A DNA stretch of 64,000 nt from Panax quinquefolius (Eukaryota; Streptophyta; Magnoliopsida; Apiales; Araliaceae), in contig CM035165.1 in the NCBI GenBank assembly GCA_020205615.1, positions 33,887,544 to 33,951,543 on the forward strand, given 5' to 3'. The notes under the pieces are model-generated. The model was not told the DNA's origin, did not search any database, and saw nothing but the letters and a program-made list of their open reading frames with translations. Numbering within the stretch: the first letter of the stretch is position 1; every line of letters starts with the position of its first letter. The position numbers were made by a program, and so were the translations under genes. Positions 44,640-57,333 of this stretch are shown here, in pieces.

Positions 44640-46808
44640 TGGCAAATTTTCTCAAGTGTGTCCCTTTATACATATTAAACAAAAAAATAAATAAATTATC
44701 AACTAATTAATTTTATTAAAATTATAAGAATTTACAAAAGATAAGGAAGAACACTTTGGGGCCTCATTAAAACCATGTTTGGGGAAAATCCAATGGAACA
44801 AAACCCCAAACGAAGGAAAAAGAGTACCCCAGATTGTAAACATTGCATTAAAAAATGAAAACTACATATTTGAGTCTACATGCTTCCTCCCGAATCTCCA
44901 TAAGCATTTCTTGATTTGATCAATCTTCTTTTCATCCTCCACAATTAATCGAAGCAAAGAATCATCACATGTACCTACAAAAATAAATAGAAACGAATTC
45001 TGAACCACAAAACATCATTTAAAATATCTTCTTGTTGCACTTTTAGATGGAAAATCATCAATTATACTATCATATTTAATGTTTTCTAACATATCATTTT
45101 CAATGCATAATATCGCTAATCCATTTAGCTTATCTTGAGTCATGGTGGTTCGCAAGTAAGATTTCAATAATTTTAATTTAGAAAAACTTCTTTCAGCAGA
45201 TGTCACAGTCACAGGTATAGTCAATAATACCCTATAAGCAACCATTACATTAGGAAACATACACTACAACAAAAAGGGTTATTTTCGACGAAATATTTCG
45301 TCGGTAGTAAGGATATTTCGTCGAGGTTAACCTTATTTCCAACGGAACATTCAGTCGAAAATTCGGTCCTATATAAGCAGGTCGAAATTAAGTCCGTCGA
45401 TCTTTCGGTCGAGGATATTTAAACTCGATGAAATTATCCTCGACCGAATATTCAGTCGGGGTTAATATATTTCCGACTGAAAATAGTCTGTCGAGGATAT
45501 TCGGTCGATGATAAGCATGCCACGTAGTAGCCTGTCAAAAATGGTAAAGCCCTTAAACTCGACGAAAATCCGTCGGTATTACCACTGTTCCGTCGAGAAT
45601 ATATGTGACACGTGGCACATGACCAAAATGGTAAGGACTTATTTCCGACAGAAATCCATCGAGAATAGTGTTTTTTAAAATGTTTTATTTTTTTTTTTTG
45701 CAATATCCAGGGATTTAACCCACATCTGATGTACCTGTACCTGTTCATGTTATCCCAACAGCACATACCAAGGCCAACAATATGTCAAAAACCAACTAAA
45801 TGAGAATTAAAAATGTCAAAAACATCCCACATGATTATACCATAAGGTCGACCGATTTTATTCCGTCGGAAGTAATTCCGTCGAGAATAACATGTTTTCT
45901 TGTAGTGATATCCACACTCTTTACAAACTCAATAATTTTAATGGATGTCCATGGTTTATCTGTTCCATATGCTTCTTTTGGTAATATCACTTGCAACACC
46001 TGTAATTCTGAAAATAAGTCTCTTGCGTCAACATCAAAAACATCACCATGTTTTAAAGCATTTTCAAGATTCACACAAGAACTTTTCAATTCATTATCAT
46101 CAAACGAAGTTAACTTTGCAGCATCAAATAAGAACCCAAAAATTGATTCAAAACAATTTAATTGTTCAAAACTACTATTCAATTCACCAAGAGCAATATC
46201 CACTGTAACAAGAAAATAATAAGTTCTAAATGAATCGTCAGTTGATTGTTGTTCCCTATCATTATTGGAAACCTCATTAAAATGCCTTTTTCTACAAATT
46301 TGACCCTTTTTTGGAAATACGGGCTCAATTCCCATATCAAGGGAAATTTCTTTAGCATCAATCATGGCAGAAACAAACCCATTTATTCTATAGTTTTCAA
46401 AAAATAAAACAAGTCCTTCTAATTGTCGTACAGCAACATCAAGACGCATGTCTTCAAATTATAACTTTTTACTAACTAAGTTAATCTTATGCAAAATGTC
46501 ATGCCAAATAACCAAACTTAATATAAATTCAAAACTTGAAAGCTCTCCTAATACTAAACTTTGAGCATCCCTACTCAATTTGGCATCTTCGCTAATTTCT
46601 GTTAATTTAAATAAAGCTTCTCTGATTTGGGAAGCTTGAGATTTTATTACTTTGACACTTTCAATGTGACTTTCCCAATGTGTATTTGATAATGATTTCA
46701 AAGTCAAACCATCTATGTAATCAAGTAACACATTCCATCGCTTTTGTTGAATTAGAGAATACTGTATATATGAATTGACATGCTCCAAAAAAAGATTTTG
46801 CTTTAGCA
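44640..46808 (-). pseudogene. hAT-type transposase (ZMYM1-like) pseudogene, C-terminal two thirds
   Basis: Minus-strand pieces in order: 46459-46808 (SYIQYSLIQQKRWNVLLDYI, LKSLSNTHWESHIESVK), 45908-46449 (VRQLEGLVLFFENYR, FPKKGQICRKRHFNE) and 45015-45260 (VTSAERSFSKLKLLKSYLR, TTMTQDKLNGLAILCIE). The last is the hAT dimerisation domain. The family is the plant zinc-finger MYM-type/TTF-type hAT transposase-like proteins. An in-frame TAA lies at about 46457, the 5' part is cut at 46808 by another element, and MITE 2 interrupts the frame at 45262. An AT-rich 3' flank follows at 44640-45014. Confidence 0.85.
45262..45907. mobile_element. CACTA-type MITE 2 (646 bp) with TSD ATA
   Basis: Ends are CACTACAACAAAAAGGG and ATGTTTTCTTGTAGTG, with 3-bp duplications ATA at 45259-45261 and 45908-45910. 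It carries subterminal TTCCGTCGAGAATA-like repeats in both orientations. It is homologous to MITE 1 at 40246-43658. There is no coding capacity. It lies inside the hAT pseudogene frame. Confidence 0.93.
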
Positions 46809-46814
46809 GATCCT

Positions 46815-47965
46815 GAGGGCAAAGGCAGTAACAGAGATGTATTGGACACCTCCAGATTTGTAAACCTCTCAGCCCAACACCATTATCTGGATGTTCTGAT
46901 AGGGAAATCATTCGTGCAATAGAGGAGCTTCAAACCTAGAAGGGAGGATGTGAAGCTTAAGAACCAGATTATTGCACATGGTTGGACACTAGTGGTAGCC
47001 AAGCCAGTGGCTACCCCAATGTCAATTGTTAGAGAGTTCTATGCCAATGCTCGAGAAACACATAATGGCATATCGTATGTGAGAGGAAAGCAAGTAATGT
47101 ACACCAAGCGAGTGATCAATGAATTATTTCACGTGGATACTCTTCCATCTGGTGTCACAAATTGGGCAGATCTAATCTTAGCATTTTGAAACTGATTTGT
47201 ATAAGCTTATAAAGGAACTATGCAAATCGAGCACGAAGTGGACAACCAAAGTAGGAATAGATAGAAAGGTTCACTTCCCACAAACCACTCTAAGTCGTTA
47301 TACAAAAGTGTGGTACATTTTTATATGTGCGAGTGTGCTTCCCACCAGCCATCATACAGATGTCACTACTGACAGAGCTATACTATTATATGGCATACTC
47401 AAAGCGAAATCAATTGACAATGGGTATATCATCAATCAATCCATGCTGAGATACATAATTAAGAGGAAGTACTTCTAGGGGAATCCTGCATGCATCAATC
47501 ATCACTCGACTATGTTTAGCCGTTGGAGTAGATTGGGACAATGAAGCTCTGCAGCTGTCGATGCATGACATTAATCACACAACCATACAGAAATACAGTA
47601 TTTAAAATGGTTCAGAGTCTCATCCCCGGGGCTTGGGTTTCATTTTGCCGGAAGATGAAGCAGACAGTGATGAAGAAGAAGACAAAGAAGGAGAAGAGGA
47701 AGACACCACTGCTCCACAGACAGTAAGGGCACCTTCAGATTACTATGACAGCCAGGAGCGTGAGATGTGCCGCCTACAGAGAAGGATGGATGCGATGCAC
47801 ACTAATTTTCAGGCTTTTTCTGTTGAGTTTTCTGGGGTACTATCCGACCCATTTGGCCAGCTGGGAGCAAAAGTTCAGTTTCCTACATATAGGACCGCCA
47901 CTCCATATCCACCACCAGACACACCACCTGAACAAGAGGAGGATGGCGATGACGAGTCCACCTAG
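46815..47965 (+). pseudogene. Putative plant transposon protein (retroelement-associated), broken
   Basis: Pieces in order: SRFVNLSAQHHYLDVLIGKS (46850s), then 46950-47189 (MSIVREFYANARETHNGISY, VRGKQVMYTKRVINELFHVD), then 47197-47478 (WTTKVGIDRKVHFPQTTLSR, TTDRAILLYGILKAKSIDNG), then 47633-47965, an acidic tail (EADSDEEEDKEGEEED). The VREFYAN and RA.LLYAI motifs match the putative plant transposon protein domain found in many retroelement-derived plant frames. Stops at about 46918, 47187 and 47476-47630 break it. Function is unknown in the family. Confidence 0.7.
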
Positions 47966-49218
47966 GTAAGTTTCTTTAGCATTTACCTTCCAATGAGGAC
48001 ATTGTTATATATTTTTAAGTTTGGGGGTATTGGCTGCATTGCATTGTTAGTATAGAGTTGCATGCGTAGTATAACTTTTAGTATAGTTAAGTTCATATAG
48101 CTGCATTTTAGTATATTTGTATTCTAGTTTAATTTTAGGTTTCATTTAGTTTAACTTGTTAGTTTATTTTGAATAATAATAATAATAATAAAATGGTGTT
48201 TTGTTGTGTTTGTTGCATTTAGTGTAGATAGGTCATATTGCATGAATCCAAGTTTTCAGTCAGTTTGATTTTCATTTGGTCTATGATTGGAATTGCATGA
48301 TCTTTAAATAGTTTTAATGACTAAGGCATAGTTGTAATGTTATAGCATGATGTGAATCTCTACTTGTTCTAATTTGATGTAACCGGTTAGCACTCTAAAG
48401 TAACCATTAAGATTTTCTCAGCGTAAATGGTCACATAATTGTCTTTTGGTGGGAAAGTTGTGTTTTAATAAAAGAAATTTAGTAAACAGTTAGTATTGAC
48501 TAGAATTGCACAAAAGCTTAAGTTTGGGGGAAACAGGGGGTATACAACTTTAAAAAAATAAAAAATAAAAAATTCTGAAAAAGAAAAAAAATTATATGTA
48601 TAAACACTTTGGCTAGTTTAGTTTTGTGGCCTTTGATACTTGAGTAAATACGCCCTAGGGGATATCTCTACACCTAGCACCCTAAAGCCATCTGGTTTGG
48701 GAGTCGTTTGTTGAAAGCTCATTAATGGGTATCACTAAAAAGCCTAAGAGGACTAGACATTGCACAGACTGGTGTAAAAGCGGGAAAGTGCGAATATTGC
48801 CCTCGTGGGTAAATAAAAGCATAATAAACCCACTGTTGACTCTTAGCTTAGTTGATGCATAGTCCTGGTTGGAGCTTAATGTGTTTGTTGCCTTCCTTGA
48901 GTTAAAGCTGTATTTTTTCCTCTAAGAAGCATATTATGTGAAGTATTTGTTCTGTAGCAAGTTTAAGGGTTGTTAAGCACACACACACTACATCAGTGAC
49001 AGGTTTTGATTTACAGAGTGACATACTTTATTTCCTTGCTCTTGGTAGGATATTATGTTTGAATTTTTTGAGGTTTCTCTGAGGAAACTCTCTTGAATTT
49101 CTATCTGACTGATATTTGGATTCGTTAGCATTTTAGCTTAGATTGCATTTTGTTATGTAATGTGTTGCATTGTGTGTTGTTGTTTGAGGACAAGCAACGG
49201 TTTAAGTTTGGGGGTATT
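47966..49218. other. Noncoding tail of the Tat/Athila-like element
   Basis: No frame recognised. (AAT)n lies at 48173-48191, and AAGTTTGGGGG words as noted. Confidence 0.6.
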
Positions 49219-49931
49219 TGATAAGTAGTTTTATATTTACCTATCTTAATATCATCAATTGACTTTAATTTTTGTTTTAACTCATATGTTTTAGTAGTTT
49301 TTCATGCATTTTTTATTTCTTTTGCAGTTTACATGTTTGGGAACTTTCTTTGTGACATTTGAATTTTAAAAGAATGTGTGGATGCTAAAAGGGACAAGTG
49401 ATGAAGTGATGTCATGAGGAGTGATGGTGCAACAACAGAAAGCATGATCTGGTGTACGGTGCAGCTGCGCCCAATTTAGCCTTGGGTGCAGCGTAGTTGC
49501 ATAGTCCTATCTCAAAATCCTCTGAAATAATTGCCTTCTCATTTAACTTTGTGGGCGGATCACCAAGGCTTCGATTCTGTATTCTGCGATTCATTTTTAT
49601 TTAATTTGACCAATCAGATTTGTTCGTAGGCAATGAATGACTTGTGAATTAGTATATATATGGCATATTCACAGTTTGTAAATGAGGGGACTAGTACTAA
49701 GACTCCAATAAATCCTTTTTGCCATAAATTTTTGATTTTATTCATCTTTAATTCCTTTCTTGGAGTAGGAACCCTAAATTAAAACTAGAACTGAAGATTG
49801 AAGTTATTGATCATCATCGGGGAATCAAATTGGAAGCAAGAGATTGCAGATTTGCTTATATCAACTTTAAATTCTCTTTTTATCTATTTGTATCTTTTAA
49901 TGCTTAATCGATTGTGGATCAGTTATAGGTT
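49219..49931 (+). mobile_element. LTR (left part) of the Tat/Athila-like element
   Basis: Starts TGATAAGTAGTTTTATATTT after the polypurine tract. It contains a GTATATATATGGC TATA-like word near 49654. It is interrupted at about 49931 by the copia element and resumes at about 59196-59475, where it ends with TCTGTGGGAACGATACTC and TTTTACACCAACA, a usual U5 end for such LTRs. Confidence 0.6.
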
Positions 49932-51870
49932 TGTAATATTCAATAAGAACTTGTACTTAAACCTTATTTAAATTGCAGAATATAGTGCGTTAGCGTGTAA
50001 AATCGAGTTTAAAAATTTATACAAACCATATACTTTACCTTCGTCACCTTTTATGCACAATTATTAATTAAGCGAAAATGATAAAAAAGTTTAAAAAAAT
50101 TTACAAACCATAAACTTGATCATCCTTTAGCTTCCTAATTAAACGAAAGATAAAGAGTTCACCTCCAAGATCCTTTCCTCGCGTTCACCTCCAAATCTTG
50201 AATCTTGAATCCAGGGTTTGGTTCCTTCCTTTGATCAACGTTAGCCACCCAAATGTTTGGCCTCTGGGGTGATCCACCAAGGAAGAAGAAAATTCAAGAA
50301 GAAGGTGTGGTTGGCTAAACCCTAGTTTTCTATCTCTATAGAAAAAGGTACTCTCCCAACAATTGGAATTATTACGTATGTTGAAAAAATCAACAACCCC
50401 CGCCACCCATAATAAGACTCCTCTTATTTATAGATGTGGGCAACCCACCTTAACAATTAAGGAATTGGGTTTTTTAATTAATTAAATTCTTTTTAATTAA
50501 TTAAGCTCCCTAATCTTATTAGGGATAATTAATTAAACTCCTTTAATTAATTTTCCTTCTAATCCAATTAGGAATAAATGAGAGTACTTATATTAAATTA
50601 ATTCCTAAACTCTTTTAGAAATTAAAATAATAATAATTGTAATAATATTAATAAGACTCCTCTTATTAATTTATATTTAATATTTCTAAAATATTAAATA
50701 ATAAATATTAAGCTATTTAATTTATTCTATCACCATAGATTAAATTAAATATACTAACTTACATATTATTACGATTATGCCATTAACTTCTTAAATAATT
50801 ATTCTTCCTTTTATGGTGTGACCCTTTAGGTTCTCCATATTAAGCCGGTTGTGAATAAATCAATTAGAACAATTCTAATCTTATTTAAATAAATAAATTA
50901 AACAATTAATTTATTTAAATAAATAATATTTATTCTACAAGGATAAGCCTCCTAGCGATCAACGACTTTCCGGATAATATAGATTTCAACATTAATCATT
51001 AAAGAACCTTTGAGTAAATAGTTCTGAAATACAATTCAATCCTTCCACCATCTGATGTCCCAATTAAATATAAGGCATGGAAATTCTTGTCAAGTCTTAT
51101 TTTATTTAATTATATGTATTTCGATCCTTAAATGCACTGACTCGAATAATGCAAATTAGAAACTCCTTTCTAATTTCATTACGCCTTAACCAAGGACTCT
51201 TTGGGTTGTCATTTATCGAATCACATAGGACATTTCTCTTCTTTTATTAAAGTGGTAGATTCTTTATTGATCATACATTATCTCCATATATAACTTATTA
51301 TACCCAAGCATACCCTTTGATATACCTAAGGGTCTTAAGGAATAAGTCAAAGTATAACTCATCATACACAAGATCTTATGATGATCTCAAGTCGAAGGAT
51401 TACTTGTCTTACTATCACTTCTGAGAATTCCTATTGACGAGAAATAAAACTCCATTAGGTATTCCTTAGCGAGCCACGTTCGATGAACTTATTCTCTAAT
51501 AAGCACCTACATACTTGCTTTAGTGTCTCCACACAAATGATCGTGAGATCAATCATCCTCATCCATGAAATGAAACAGCGTATGTACCAATCTATCCGGA
51601 TTCACTAATCCCCAATTTAGTAATCCAATGATTGGGAACTATTTTAGTTTTAAGCTTTCTAAGAATTTAGATCTCATTAGAATGATCATCATCATTATTC
51701 TAAAAGCATTGCTTAAAACTATGGGTTTATCACATATTATAAAAGCGACATCATGTAGATAATTAAAAGCCTTTAATAAATTAATACTTTTTATTAATAA
51801 ATGAATAAGATTGTTACAAAGTATATGCTTTATCATCAAACATGATTGGCTTGTGTGCATACTACTTTCA
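49932..51870 (-). mobile_element. 3' LTR of the copia element
   Basis: Plus-strand ends TGTAATATTC and CTACTTTCA, complete. Differences from the other LTR are scattered substitutions and indels, so the insertion is not recent. Confidence 0.82.
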
Positions 51871-52452
51871 ATCTCCCACTTGCACTAAAAGCCCGATCGT
51901 CGTGGTATCTTATACTCTTCTTCTCTAAGTGACGATTATCCTGCTTTGTTGGATAAGCTTTAGTTAATGGATATGTAATGTTGTTCATGAGAGTCCACTA
52001 TCTCTATAGTGATTTCCCATCTTTCAATGATTCTAATAATCAAATGAAAGTGCCACAACACATGTTTAGATCGAGATGAGACTTGGAACTATTCTAGTTA
52101 CGTAATGAACTTTTAATCCAAACAATCAACTTGCGACTTCATTTATAGCTATATACTTTGTCTTTATCACTAAACCAACAACTCTTTCTTTGTTTGGAAC
52201 CTTTCGATTCAACTTGCACCCTTTATTCGAGATAACCTTTACCTTAAAGTGGATTTTACGTCATCTTGATGCATGCGAAAAACTTGAGTGCATTAAGCCC
52301 TCTAGTTTTAATTTAGACCCACCATGAATATGATCACATCCTTAGTGTTGGTTAAGCACTTTAAGATGTTTTCATTGACTCATGAGTGAACTTCTCCATA
52401 ATATGGTGATCGACATCGGGTCTCGTACATTTCATTGCATACATACATGATT
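51871..52452 (-). pseudogene. RNase H remnant of the copia element
   Basis: Minus-strand fragments such as KTKYIAINEVAS (about 52140) and MKCTRPDV (about 52430) correspond to the copia RNase H EAEYIA and CTRPDV regions. It is heavily broken. Confidence 0.5.
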
Positions 52453-52743
52453 TCACTCATGCGATCTCTCTTTTTTGGAGTCTAGGGGACTATTAAAGAG
52501 ATACACTCCATGGCTCATCAACATGAGACATCTCTTGGAGTTTGCCATGCTAAGCGACTTTAGCATCAAATGAATATACGTTCCTTGGGTTAAGTCGAGC
52601 ATCCTCTTGAATCTATCTATATAGATTTTATCCCCAATTAAGATACTCTTCCCAAACCATTCATGGAGGAATGTTTGAGACAACTTTATCATTCTTGATT
52701 GTAGCATTGGTATGTCATTCCTTATCAAGTAGTATATCAACAT
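52453..52743 (-). pseudogene. Reverse transcriptase C-terminal fragment of copia
   Basis: The frame includes LIRNDIPMLQS, KIYIDRFKRMLDLTQGTYIH and SMANSKRCLMLMSHGVYLF, recognisable as the copia RT segment after the YVDD box. The box itself is lost upstream. Confidence 0.78.
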
Positions 52744-53220
52744 ATAATATTAGGAATGTCACGACGCTCCCACTTTGTCCCTTTTTGTACACACTAGAAG
52801 TCTTACCTCATCATCGAATGTAACTCTGGATCATCATCTTCTATGATGTGTACCTCATCATCATCATCATCCATGATGAATCCATACCTCTAGGTATCTT
52901 GGTACTATTCAGTTTTACGATTAGGTTGTGATACAATAGATCTATCTATAGGTTCCTCTTATTTGACTTATAGTGTTTTGTGGTTCTTGAACTCTTTGAA
53001 GATCTATTATCCTCCCACTAGCCCTTGATGATAAACACCTTTATCTTAGAAGGCGTGTGTTTAAATATAAACACCTTTTGCTAAGTAGGATTATAGAACA
53101 TATACCTAAACTTACTTTAGGATGTCCCACAAATCATGCTTGTCAAATCTTGTCCCAAAGCTTATCCTTTGAAACCTTTTCACATAAGTTGGACAACCCC
53201 TTATCTTAACATACTTAAGA

Positions 53221-53409
53221 TTAGGAATCCTCCACATCCATAACTTTTATGGAGTCTTGGGGTTTGGATTTTGAGGTTACCTTTTTAGTAGAATGTCTGA
53301 CCATTTCTAGGACATGATCCTGAAGGATCTTTGGAATGTCGGTAAAATCATTATGGACCTGCACCATGTCCAACAAGGTACGATTTTTCCTTTTAGATAC
53401 ATCAATCAA
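53221..53409 (-). pseudogene. Integrase fragment of copia
   Basis: SKRKNRTLLDMVQ followed by FTDIPKI corresponds to the copia integrase segment RRNRTLLDMVRSM...DLP. No further integrase motifs are intact. Confidence 0.65.
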
Positions 53410-54079
53410 TTATTAACGTGTCGGGATGTGTCCATTATGAAAAAACCATTTGAGATGATCTAGAAACTTATTGCACAAGTATTTATTCCTTGATCTAATC
53501 AAAGAATCTTAATACTTTGCCAATTTGTTTCACTTTTGAATTCTTTGAACCTTTCAAATAATTCACACTTGTATTCAACAAATACACACATTCAACTCTT
53601 TGAATGATCATCTCCTTTTCTTATACTAGTTTGTTCGATATGCAAAATTATTTTCATTTAAATTCAGTATACAAAATTTATTAAGTAATATTCGATTCTA
53701 TATAAAACATTATTATTATAAATAGAACAACAATTGTTCTTAATTATAATACCAAAATTTTATTGTCCAACAATAAAATGGAAATAATATTTTAACAAGA
53801 AGCTGGAATCTGATAACAACTTATTGACTTAATAGATTTGCTAGTAGGCATTGCTAAACTATAAGTTTCTATGGCTAATATGTAGCAACCTTTGCTTCAT
53901 TTTCCACACATAGGATTACTTATATTTGTTTAGCTTTCTACTTACTTTGGTCCCTTCATAAATCTATATTTATGATAACCAAAGTCGGTATCCAATACCC
54001 AAGTAGAACCTTGACTTAAAGAAAAATTTATTTTAAATCATGAACAAATTTGTATTTATGTTAGAAAACTTCACTAAGC

Positions 54080-54175
54080 TTCTTTGGTTAGCCTCTGCAA
54101 GATGCTTCTTCATGCAGTTTCTTTCCGATGTCGAGGCTTATTGCGGTGGAAGCAAACTCCTTTCTTATCCATGTC
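54080..54175 (-). pseudogene. gag zinc knuckle remnant of copia
   Basis: The minus strand reads GVCFHRNKPRHRKE, then a frameshift to NCMKKHLAEAN. This is a CCHC knuckle with the second Cys replaced by Arg and the Gly before His by Arg. Confidence 0.65.
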
Positions 54176-54179
54176 GATT

Positions 54180-56851
54180 TTGTTCTTATTATCCTTTGTT
54201 TATGCCTTTATTTATTTACCTTCTTTGAATCGTTCTTCTTTTGGGAAGATCCTTTGGCCCTACCGGTAAGACTTGATCTTTCTTGGTTGGAAAGTGACTC
54301 TCGACATTTTTCAATATGTTAAGCAAATCGGCGAAGGCGATATCTAGCTTGTTCATATGAAAATTCACAACAATTATGTGAAAGAATTCAGGGGTGAGTG
54401 CAAGATCAAATCTTGGCTCAACTCTCCATCCATGAAAAACCGGTTGTCTAATTGATCAATCAAATTGATTATGTTAAGAACTTTTTATGCATCTTATAGT
54501 GCCATTGGCCATTCTAGATCGGAAGAGCTCCTTAGATATCGATATCTATCGGTCCTACTTTCCTCACCATCAACTACTTGATGTGCGGGAATATAGTAGG
54601 AGCATCCATAGTTTCATCTTGTGGCTGAAGCTCGTTACTCATGTGGATCTGAGCATGATGCGTTGAGCAATTGTGCATCATCTTGCCACTTTCTAAAAGT
54701 AGCAATCTCTTCCTCGAGAGGCATTATGCGCAACCATTGCGAGGATAGGCGTATTAAGGACATAAGATAGCTTTTGATTATATGAGAACTATTCTCAAAT
54801 TCCTTAACTAATCCGTTTAATTGATTACGGTTAATTTAGCATCTAATATGCTTTAGCGATGATAGTAATTTTAGACATTGTAAAATTACGTAAATGAATT
54901 TGTAATTAACAACATTTTAACATACATTCTTTTATTAATTACCAAAATAATTTAGGTCTTGTTTTAAATTGGTATCTCCCACTATTTTCTTCAAACTATA
55001 TTACCCTCACTTATATAGTTAAATGAAAATCTAATTAAAGATTTGCTAGTGAGAATAAGGATCCCATTTCAAATGTATATAGCCTTGTGGTGACCTGACA
55101 AACTATATATAAATAAATAGGTAGACAACTTTTGTCGATTACATCAACTATCTGACTCCTTTTATTTTGCCTCTTAGATTATTTTGATCAGTGGTGGCAC
55201 ATCAGAATCAAAATTATCGAAGTTAAATCAACCTAGCACTCCGTATATTCAAAAAAGAAAAATATCATCCTTGTGGTGACACACAAAACAATATTGTTCA
55301 ATTTTCTTTATAAGCATCAAATGTGATAAATTAACATCTTAAATACTTAATACTTGCCTTGTGGTGACAAACAAACTCATATTAAATATTTAATACTCTA
55401 TTAATTTTATCATCTTTAGAAAGCGACGTTCGATATTCCAAATATCTTTGAGCGCTTAGGACTTAATATAAAAAAATTGAGGGGGTTTTTTATTAATTTG
55501 TCTCATCTTGTTTAAGCGGCATTACACGTATATATATAAATACGCGTCGTATTAATGAACATGCGAAGCATGTTTATAATATATAATATATATATATATA
55601 AGCATACACATATAGAATACTATATTCTACGGATTGATTATGGACTTTTATTCTAGTTTGGTTCACTAGAGCCACCAAGTGAACCAAAAGGTCAAACTCC
55701 CCCAGGGTGCGAAATAATATTTAAATATAACTATTACATTTAAACTTGGGGCTCCATTACAAAGCGGGTCTTCAAGCGCTCTCTTGTCCTTGATCTCTAA
55801 TTCTTCAAAATTAATTCTAAATATTCTATTACAAAACTATTTTAAAATAAATAGAAACCTTGATCGTGATCGAGGGAAATGCATAGGAGGAGATAAATTT
55901 ACATTAAGAAAAATTAGAGAAGGCAGTCTGCACGAGACCCCATTTAATAAAACCCATACATTAAATGCATCCAACTAAAATAAAATCGAATCGCATTGGT
56001 CGATAGTCCATAATCAATCCCATTTATTATCATACACATCACCATATGCATCGATAAATAACATTCATCTTATGAATAATAAACATTTAATATATATATT
56101 GATATCATTTAATGGGCAAATTTAGTTAGTATAAAATCTAATTTTGAATCAAAATAAACTCCTTTATTTTAATCAAATTTAAATCAAAATAAAACTATTT
56201 TATTTTAATTTATCAATTTTGAATAAAATAAACTATTTTATTTTAATCAAAATCTTTAATCAAAATAAACTCCTTTATTTTAATTAATTATGGAATCCAA
56301 TTCCATATATAAAAAAATTCTTTAATTAAAATAAACTCTTTTATTTTAATTAATTATGGAATCTAATTCCATGTAAAAAAAATCTTTATTAAAGGAACTC
56401 CGGATATTCTTTCCTATTCACAAATAAACTCCTTTATTTTGAATAATATGAAATCTTATTTCATATTTAAATAAACTCCTTTATTTAAGGAAATTAGGAT
56501 TCTCTTTCTATTCACAAATAAACTCTTTTATTTTGAATAATATGAAATCTTATTTCATATCTAAATAAACTCCTTTATTTAAGAAAAGATGATGATTTAC
56601 TTTCTATTCACAAATAAACTCCTTTATTTTAGGAAAAATAAAATCCAATTTCAACTCCAATTAGTTATCATGGAATCCAATTCCAACTCTAATTAGTTAG
56701 CATGAAATTCAATTTTAAAATTAAAATAAATTTTTTATTTTAATATTAAAATAAACCTTTTTATTTTAAAATTAAAATAAAATTATTTAAAATTAAAATA
56801 AAATTTTATATTTAATATTAAAATAAACCTATATATTTATATTAAAATAAA

Positions 56852-56911
<60 letters not shown>

Positions 56912-57178
56912 TATATATCTTCCTTATTTAATATATTTCAAGCTTCTGCCGGAAAAAAATATAAGAGAATTCGTATATATATATATATATATATATATAT
57001 GCATGATATGCAATAAATCACGAAAAAAAATATAAAAATTAGCATGATATCCTTTGCAAAATTAGCTAACCGTAATATTATATATATTAATATATTGTAT
57101 ATATTAATATAATATTATGTCCCTAATATTTGAGTTAACATTATGTAAAGTGAAAGCAAAGCATTTGATTCTTTGAAG

Positions 57179-57220
<42 letters not shown>

Positions 57221-57311
57221 ATCTGATAAAATTATGCCCAATTAAATTGTTACAAAACACATATCAATATACATATTAAATCAAAACAATTAATAATTAG
57301 CATAAAGGTTT
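54180..57311. other. Copia gag remnant and long AT-rich leader
   Basis: 54180-54850 has weak minus-strand gag-like pieces. 54850-57311 has no coding signal. It includes three CCTTGTGGTGAC words (about 55083, 55271, 55353), an AATAAACTCCTTTATTTT repeat field (56140-56840), (TA)n runs at about 56855-56907 and 56975-57000, and a 31-base T run at 57183-57213. Confidence 0.6.
56140..56840. repeat. AATAAACTCCTTTATTTTAA repeat field
   Basis: More than ten imperfect copies of an AAATAAACTCCTTTATTTT word, itself a partial palindrome (AAATAAA/TTTATTT), alternate with GGAATCCAATTCCATAT words. Confidence 0.85.
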
Positions 57312-57323
57312 GGCTCGATGCCA
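57312..57323 (-). promoter_or_regulatory. Primer-binding site of the copia element
   Basis: The minus strand reads TGGCATCGAGCC, close to TGGTATCAGAGCC (initiator Met tRNA), just inside the 5' LTR. Confidence 0.7.
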
Positions 57324-57333
57324 CTATTAGGTT

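Larger units (their letters stand above)
46809..49218 (+). mobile_element. 3' internal part of a Tat/Athila-like LTR retrotransposon
   Basis: Begins abruptly next to the hAT fragment. It contains the broken frame described next and a 1.25-kb noncoding stretch with repeated AAGTTTGGGGG words (about 48018, 48519, 49203). It ends in TTTAAGTTTGGGGGTATT, a polypurine-like tract directly before the LTR start TGATAAGTAG at 49219. This end structure is common in plant Tat/Athila-type elements. No gag or pol remains. Confidence 0.6.

Noticed and set aside
49412..49594. Minus-strand frame in the Tat/Athila-like LTR
   Set aside because: No motif; lies inside an LTR and is short.
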